From: Zoogloeaceae bacterium
Lineage (GTDB): Bacteria; Pseudomonadota; Gammaproteobacteria; Burkholderiales; Rhodocyclaceae
DNA: 64,000 bases
Assembly (NCBI GenBank): GCA_024235595.1
Contig: JACKMC010000009.1
Location: 1 to 64,000, forward strand
Direction of reading: 5' to 3'
The notes beneath the pieces were generated by a model. It was given only the letters and a program-made list of their open reading frames with translations, ran no database searches and was not told the origin of the DNA. Position numbers and translations under genes: made by a program. Shown piece by piece: positions 59,041-64,000 of the stretch (its first letter is position 1; every line of letters starts with the position of its first letter).

Positions 59041-60738
59041 TCACATCTTCACCATCAGGGAGCTCAACAACGCTGTCTGCTGGTTGGCGGCGGCGTCAAT
59101 CTTCTCTTCCAATGCATTGCACATATTCATCAGCCGATTGATCTTCACCACAATTCGGTGCTGTTCTTGAATCGGCGGGATTGGTATTGGAAGGCTCTTT
59201 AGAGTCTTTTGGTTAATTTTCGGCATCGTCCCCGACGTTCCGGATGCTCGCTCCCTGAGAAAGTTTCTTGCTGGCTCCGAACTCATCGCAAAGTACAGGT
59301 AATCAGTGTCAAGCTCCGAGGACACACGGAGCTTCATCATCAAATCTGGATAGATGTAACAGTTGGGCTCACCCCGATAAACAGCAGGTACGCCAACGTA
59401 CTCCAGCGTATTCCCTCGTTGGACCAGAATGTCGCCGTCACGCAGCCAAAGGTCGGAGTCAGACGAAATTTCGTCCGCGATAAATTTCGCGTGTTCGCCT
59501 TTGAACACACCCGAAGTTGTCGCACTGAGCGTCAGTGAACGCACTGGAGTCTCATAGTCAACTGCCCTCGGCGAGAATCCATTGGTTGGTCCAGAGACAA
59601 GAAGGTCGCCGAGGCAGTGCCACTCCCAGTGTCCAGGGATCTCGTAGCCTAATGGCTTGGCATCGCGAATCGGATTGGGTGACTCTTGAATCTTGAGGCG
59701 ACGCCGTTCTGACGCTACCTTAGCTAAGGTCTCAGTTGCTGAACCGTCCTCATCGGTCTGATCGCTTAACTTGCCCCGCACGGCAAGCTGCAGGATGGTC
59801 TTACGTAGTTCTGTGACATTTTCTTTGACTGAATATAGATCGCCGAAGTGCTGGGTGATAAAGGCCCAAGCATCGTCGGCGCTGCGGTCGCCGGTAGTGT
59901 CGAGCAGCTGCGAGAGCGCGGCAGCGTGTGTGGTCAAGCGCTTTTTTTCGCGCTCAATTCGCAGATTTTCCAGCACATCACATTGCGCTATTAGTTGATC
60001 AACTTTGGCGACGATGCGGTGTTGCTCTTCAAGTGGTGGGAGTGGGATTGGTATCTCGACAAACTTGGCAATGGAGACGCCACCAATGATTCCGGTCATC
60101 GCGGCGGTAAATGAAGCGCGGAAGGCTGGGGACAGATAAACGTAGAGGATGAATCGCGACGGAATATGCCCATACAATTCATTTGCAAACAGTTTGTTGC
60201 CGAAACAGATGTCGCGATCTGTCAGTCCACACTTCTTCCCCGCGCTGCCACCTTCAGCACAAATCAGCACAGCGCCTTGATGTGCGATCCGGAATTTTTC
60301 TTCATCCGGGGGAATGCAAATGCCGTTGTCGTAGTCCAGCGGTTCGAAACCGTAGCCGACATCCTTGGTTGCTATGTAGGGCAACCCCTCGACTCCGGCA
60401 TATTTCGATTCTTTTTCGGATGCATTGATGCTGTTGCCATTGAAAATATTGCCCATCGCACCGAGTCGAACCCACTGCCACCCATGGGGCAAAGAGTAGG
60501 GTTCATCGCTGGCGGTAACCTCCGGCAAGGTTTTGGGCGCTTTGATCTTACGTTCTTTCACCAGCCGCTTCTTTTCGGCTTCAATCGTCCTGATCAGTTC
60601 GCTGGCCGGTGAGTCATTTGGATCTTGCGGCACCAGTTTTCCCTGCATCGCAAGCTTCAAAATCAGCTCGCGCAACTTCGGGATGCCATCGGGCGCGGCA
60701 AAGGCCGTATCGAAGTATTGCTGCAGCAGCTCCATCAC
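59041..60738 (-). CDS. hsdS: Type I restriction-modification specificity subunit HsdS
   Basis: HsdS directs the methylase-nuclease complex to a two-part DNA site. The 565 residues contain two target-recognition domains with the repeated motifs IPLPPLEEQHRIVAKVDQLI (about residue 235) and IPPIQEQHRIVVKINRLM (near the end), plus coiled-coil spacers. An N-terminal extension (LLQQYFDTAFAAPDGIPKLR) precedes the first. The ATG overlaps the hsdM stop by 4 bp. The recognised sequence cannot be read from the protein. Confidence 0.94.
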   Translation of the reverse strand: MMELLQQYFDTAFAAPDGIPKLRELILKLAMQGKLVPQDPNDSPASELIRTIEAEKKRLVKERKIKAPKTLPEVTASDEPYSLPHGWQWVRLGAMGNIFNGNSINASEKESKYAGVEGLPYIATKDVGYGFEPLDYDNGICIPPDEEKFRIAHQGAVLICAEGGSAGKKCGLTDRDICFGNKLFANELYGHIPSRFILYVYLSPAFRASFTAAMTGIIGGVSIAKFVEIPIPLPPLEEQHRIVAKVDQLIAQCDVLENLRIEREKKRLTTHAAALSQLLDTTGDRSADDAWAFITQHFGDLYSVKENVTELRKTILQLAVRGKLSDQTDEDGSATETLAKVASERRRLKIQESPNPIRDAKPLGYEIPGHWEWHCLGDLLVSGPTNGFSPRAVDYETPVRSLTLSATTSGVFKGEHAKFIADEISSDSDLWLRDGDILVQRGNTLEYVGVPAVYRGEPNCYIYPDLMMKLRVSSELDTDYLYFAMSSEPARNFLRERASGTSGTMPKINQKTLKSLPIPIPPIQEQHRIVVKINRLMNMCNALEEKIDAAANQQTALLSSLMVKM

Positions 60739-62198
60739 TGCCCTCCGAGCGCGAGCATCAGCTCGCTCTTCAAGGCGCTCTGCGCCTCAGCCAGTTGGCG
60801 GCTGATTTCCTGATACTCCGCCATCAACTCGGCTGGGTCACGGTGGTTCACCTCCACCGCGTGGGGATTCTTGCAGTCCAGGTTGTAGTTGCGCGCCGCA
60901 ATGTCTGCAGCCGATACCTTCCAGGCGTTCTCTGTTGTCTTCCGTCCTTTGCGTGAGGGGCCACCCCACCAGGCCTTTTCGAGGTCGAATTCCTTGATCT
61001 CCAGTGGCTTGGAGCGTGAATAGCTCTTGTAGCCATCCGGGTACGGGTGTTCAAAGAACCAGACATCTTTCGTCGGCTCGCCCTTTTCGAAGAACAGCAC
61101 ATTGGTGGCGATGCTGGTGTAAGGTGCAAAAACACCCTTGGGCAGGCGCACGATGGTGTGCAGGTTGAACTCTTCGAGCAGTTCGCGTTTGAGCGTGGTC
61201 TTGGCGCCTTCACCAAACAGGAAGCCATCCGGCAGCACGACGGCGGCGCGGCCTGTGTCGTGCTTGAGCAGATGCATGATCAGCGCCATGAACAGATCGG
61301 CGGTTTCGCGGGTTTGATACTTGCGCGGAAAGTTGTTTTCGATGCCGTCTTCTTCCATGCCGCCAAAGGGCGGATTGGTGAGGATGATGTCCACCCGGTC
61401 TTTCGGGCCGTAATCTTTCAGCGGACGGCTCAGGGTGTTGTCGTGGCGGATGTTGCTGGGCACATCGATGCCGTGCAGCATCAGGTTGGTCATGGCCAGC
61501 ATGTGGGGCAGCGGCTTTTTCTCGACGCCGTGGATGCTGTCTTGCAGCGTGATGCGGTCTGCCGCTGTTTTGACTTGTGCCTTCAGGTGTTCGATGGTGC
61601 AGGTCAAGAAACCGCCCGTGCCGCAGGCCGGGTCCAACACGCTTTCGCCCAACTGCGGGTCAAGAATGTCCACCATGAACTGGGTGACGGCGCGTGGCGT
61701 GTAGTACTCGCCCGCGTTGCCCGCCGATTGCAGATCGGCCAGGATTTTTTCGTAGATGTCGTTGAACAGGTGCCGGTCGGTGGAGGAGTTGAAATCGACA
61801 TCATCTTCAATGGTGTTGATGACCTGCCGCAGCAGGGTGCCGGACTTCATGTAGTTGTAGGCATCCTCGAACACCGAGCCCACCACCTTGCCGTGGGGCG
61901 TGACACCGGCAGAGGTGGCCAGCTTTTTCAGCGAGGGGAAGAGTTCGTTGTTGACGAAATCAATCAGCTCTTCGCCGGTGATGCCCTCGGCATCTTTGGC
62001 CCAATTGCTCCAGCGGAATCGGGTTTGCAGCGGCGACTTGTAGCCGGGAATGGTGAGCTGCCATTCCTGCTCTTTGTCATCGAAGATTTTCAGGAACAGC
62101 AGCCAGACGATCTGGCTGATGCGCTGGGCGTCGCCATCCACGCCGACGTCCTTGCGCATGATGTCTTGGATGGTTTTGATCAGGGTGCCGATGGACAT
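60735..62198 (-). CDS. hsdM: Type I restriction-modification methyltransferase HsdM
   Basis: HsdM is the N6-adenine methyltransferase of the complex. The 487 residues have the helical N-terminal HsdM domain (RISQIVWLLFLKIFDD), the SAM-binding motif LDPACGTGGFL and the catalytic NPPF in IILTNPPFGGME. RAAVVLPDGFLFGEGA follows. hsdR ends 21 bp upstream and hsdS overlaps the stop, so hsdR-hsdM-hsdS form one operon on the minus strand. Confidence 0.96.
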   Translation of the reverse strand: MSIGTLIKTIQDIMRKDVGVDGDAQRISQIVWLLFLKIFDDKEQEWQLTIPGYKSPLQTRFRWSNWAKDAEGITGEELIDFVNNELFPSLKKLATSAGVTPHGKVVGSVFEDAYNYMKSGTLLRQVINTIEDDVDFNSSTDRHLFNDIYEKILADLQSAGNAGEYYTPRAVTQFMVDILDPQLGESVLDPACGTGGFLTCTIEHLKAQVKTAADRITLQDSIHGVEKKPLPHMLAMTNLMLHGIDVPSNIRHDNTLSRPLKDYGPKDRVDIILTNPPFGGMEEDGIENNFPRKYQTRETADLFMALIMHLLKHDTGRAAVVLPDGFLFGEGAKTTLKRELLEEFNLHTIVRLPKGVFAPYTSIATNVLFFEKGEPTKDVWFFEHPYPDGYKSYSRSKPLEIKEFDLEKAWWGGPSRKGRKTTENAWKVSAADIAARNYNLDCKNPHAVEVNHRDPAELMAEYQEISRQLAEAQSALKSELMLALGGQ

Positions 62199-62219
62199 AA
62201 GTGGATTCCGGGATGTTTG

Positions 62220-64000
62220 TTATGCGCGCAGCTGCGATGAACCGTAGAGCGCTTGTTCGAGTTCGAGCACCGCGTGCTGGTATTGATTCAGCCCGCCAAA
62301 GGCGCGGATGATTTCGATGGGGGTACCGAAGCTGGTGAAGGGCGCAATGGTGAGGATCTGGGTTTCCTCAATGGGGCCCACACCTTCATCGGCGTATTTA
62401 TCCAGCAAGGCCTGCAGCACGCGCTGCGCCTGTTCGCCGTAGCGGGTGAAGTAGTCGCGCTTCTTCACCTGCTCGGCGCGTTCCTTGCGGGTGAGCGGCG
62501 GCTGGTCCCAGGCGACATGGCAGACCAGATCGAAAGGGTCGAACTCCTTGCCCGACTGACGGCCAATTTCTTCGGCCAGCGCTTCAAAGAACACGCCTTC
62601 GTTGGCCAGTTCGTCGATGATGGCCTGCTTTTTCTCGGCATCGTTCCAGCGCCGCAAAAAGTCATCGAGTGAGCTGAACTCCTTGGCGAGCGTCTTGCGG
62701 GTGTAGTCTTTCAGCGATTCGGTGATCAAGCGGCCAGCGGCATCGAAATACTGCACCCGCTCGGACGCCACTTTGACTTCCACATTGGCGACAACGTAGC
62801 GGCGGATGCTACTGCCTTCCTCGCCGGGCCGAGGTTCAGCTACTCCCGACCACGGCGATTCTTCTGTCGGCTGATAGGTGAAACCATCTTGGGCCGGTAA
62901 ACCCTCGCCCTCATCCGGCGGTACGGGCGAGTCAATGCCCTTGGGCTCATAGATTTGTACCGGGTCGCCATCGAAATCAGGATCGGCAAACAGCTCCGTG
63001 GCCTTCTTGAAATCAATGATGGTGAAGTAGTACTTGTCGTAATCCTCATTGATGCGCGTGCCGCGCCCGATGATCTGCTTGAACTCGGTCATGGACTGGA
63101 TACGCTGATCCAGAACGATGAGTTTGCAGGTCTGCGCATCCACTCCAGTTGTCATCAGCTTTGAGGTGGTGGCAATAACAGGGTACTTGGACTCAGGGAA
63201 GATGAAATTGTCGAGCTCGGCTTTGCCCTCTTCGTTGTCGCCGGTAATGCGCATCACATACTTGCTGTTCTGTGCCACGAGATCGGCGTTCTCGTTGACC
63301 AAGGCTTGGCGCATGCGCTCGGCGTGATCGATGTTGTCGCAGAAAACGATAGTTTTATCGAAACGATTTGTTTGCTTCAGGAAGTCGCTGATCTTTTTGG
63401 CAACCAGTTCCGTGCGCTTTTCCAGAACGAGGTTTTTGTCAAAATCCCGCTGGTTGTAAATCCGATCCTCGATCTGATTGCCGTATTTATCGACCATGCC
63501 TTTATCAGGGCGCCAGCCGGTGAGGTCTCTATCCAGGTCAATGCGTACGACCTTGTAGGGTGCCAGAAAGCCGTCGTCGATACCCTGCCGCAGGGAGTAG
63601 GTGTAAATCGGTTCGCCGAAGTAATCGATGTTGGATACTTCTTTGGTTTCCTTCGGGGTAGCTGTCAGTCCGATCTGTGTGGCCGACGAGAAGTATTCCA
63701 GAATCTCCCGCCAGGCCGAGTCGGCTGCCGCGCTGCCGCGATGACACTCGTCGATGACGATGAGGTCGAAGAAGTCACGACTGAACTGCTTGTAGATATT
63801 GCGTTCTTCTTCTGTACCAGTGACAGCCTGATACAGCGACAGATAAATCTCATATGACTTGTTGGCCTGCCGCTTCTGGATTTTGGTCATTGCCGAACCG
63901 AAGGGCTTGAAGTCGTTGGTCATGGTCTGATCGACCAGGATATTGCGGTCGGCCAGGAACAAGATGCGTTTTTTGGCTTTGGATTTCCACAAGCGCCAAA
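62220..64000 (-). CDS. hsdR: Type I restriction endonuclease subunit HsdR, partial
   Basis: The gene runs off the right edge, so its start is missing. The visible residues belong to the helicase motor and C-terminal part: DLIVIDECHRGSAAADSAW (DEAH-like Walker B), IGLTATPKETKE, IATTSKLMTTGVDAQTCK and QIIGRGTRINEDYDKYY (motif VI). The nuclease domain and Walker A should lie outside the window. HsdR cleaves unmethylated DNA at a distance after ATP-driven translocation. Confidence 0.94.
   Translation of the reverse strand, partial: WRLWKSKAKKRILFLADRNILVDQTMTNDFKPFGSAMTKIQKRQANKSYEIYLSLYQAVTGTEEERNIYKQFSRDFFDLIVIDECHRGSAAADSAWREILEYFSSATQIGLTATPKETKEVSNIDYFGEPIYTYSLRQGIDDGFLAPYKVVRIDLDRDLTGWRPDKGMVDKYGNQIEDRIYNQRDFDKNLVLEKRTELVAKKISDFLKQTNRFDKTIVFCDNIDHAERMRQALVNENADLVAQNSKYVMRITGDNEEGKAELDNFIFPESKYPVIATTSKLMTTGVDAQTCKLIVLDQRIQSMTEFKQIIGRGTRINEDYDKYYFTIIDFKKATELFADPDFDGDPVQIYEPKGIDSPVPPDEGEGLPAQDGFTYQPTEESPWSGVAEPRPGEEGSSIRRYVVANVEVKVASERVQYFDAAGRLITESLKDYTRKTLAKEFSSLDDFLRRWNDAEKKQAIIDELANEGVFFEALAEEIGRQSGKEFDPFDLVCHVAWDQPPLTRKERAEQVKKRDYFTRYGEQAQRVLQALLDKYADEGVGPIEETQILTIAPFTSFGTPIEIIRAFGGLNQYQHAVLELEQALYGSSQLRA

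Overview
The window reads as about 47 kb of a GC-rich betaproteobacterial chromosome followed by about 16 kb of mobile and defence DNA. The gene set suggests the Rhodocyclales (Azoarcus, Thauera or Aromatoleum relatives): PhaR, two PhaB-type reductases and a class I PhaC; a MutT-thiamine phosphate synthase fusion beside YacG, ZapD and CoaE; NtrBC with glnA; a RuBisCO-like protein; and GluQ. The taxon is inferred from gene content only, because no rRNA is present.

Layout. 1-911 has no convincing gene. 912-9320 holds a small HTH regulator, a radical SAM protein divergent from queD, tRNA-Ser, a 3-hydroxyacyl-CoA dehydrogenase, a TAXI-type binding protein, two copies of an Ala-Glu-Asp tRNA cassette, a photolyase-like FAD protein and an FAD-linked oxidoreductase. 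9355-16616 has a patatin, rimO and the polyhydroxyalkanoate genes phaR, two reductases and phaC. 16668-25977 has pgeF, rluD, bamD, a Lon-like protease, manC, an NhaR-like regulator, a ribosome hibernation factor and a BI-1 protein. 26104-41006 has an ammonium transporter, mltA, the mutT/yacG/zapD/coaE group, trpB2, coaX, birA, ntrC, ntrB and glnA. 41186-47830 has a cation efflux protein, a rhodanese, nadA, a RuBisCO-like protein with a cupin partner, a nuclease-fold protein, a CoA-binding protein and gluQ.

Nitrogen control is written in the DNA. Palindromes of the NtrC type (TGCACCA-N3-TGGTGCA) lie upstream of glnA, upstream of amt (two, 32 bp apart) and over the ntrB stop codon in front of ntrC. 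Both glnA and amt also have GG-N10-GC sigma-54 promoters about 95-130 bp from these sites. This makes one coherent NtrBC regulon.

From about 47,900 to the end the DNA is accessory. An IS110/IS1111-type element has split a Lon-like AAA ATPase gene, and the two halves rejoin in frame when the element is removed. Next come a divergent regulator with a large inverted-repeat operator, a GHKL ATPase fused to a PD-(D/E)XK nuclease (the best candidate for a little-described defence protein), a degenerate 24-bp repeat array with a hairpin, an Mrr-like endonuclease, an Abi_2 protein, an OLD-like ATPase-TOPRIM protein and a type I restriction-modification system (hsdS, hsdM, hsdR) that runs off the right edge. 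All of these defence genes are on the minus strand, so transcription probably enters from the hsdR side.
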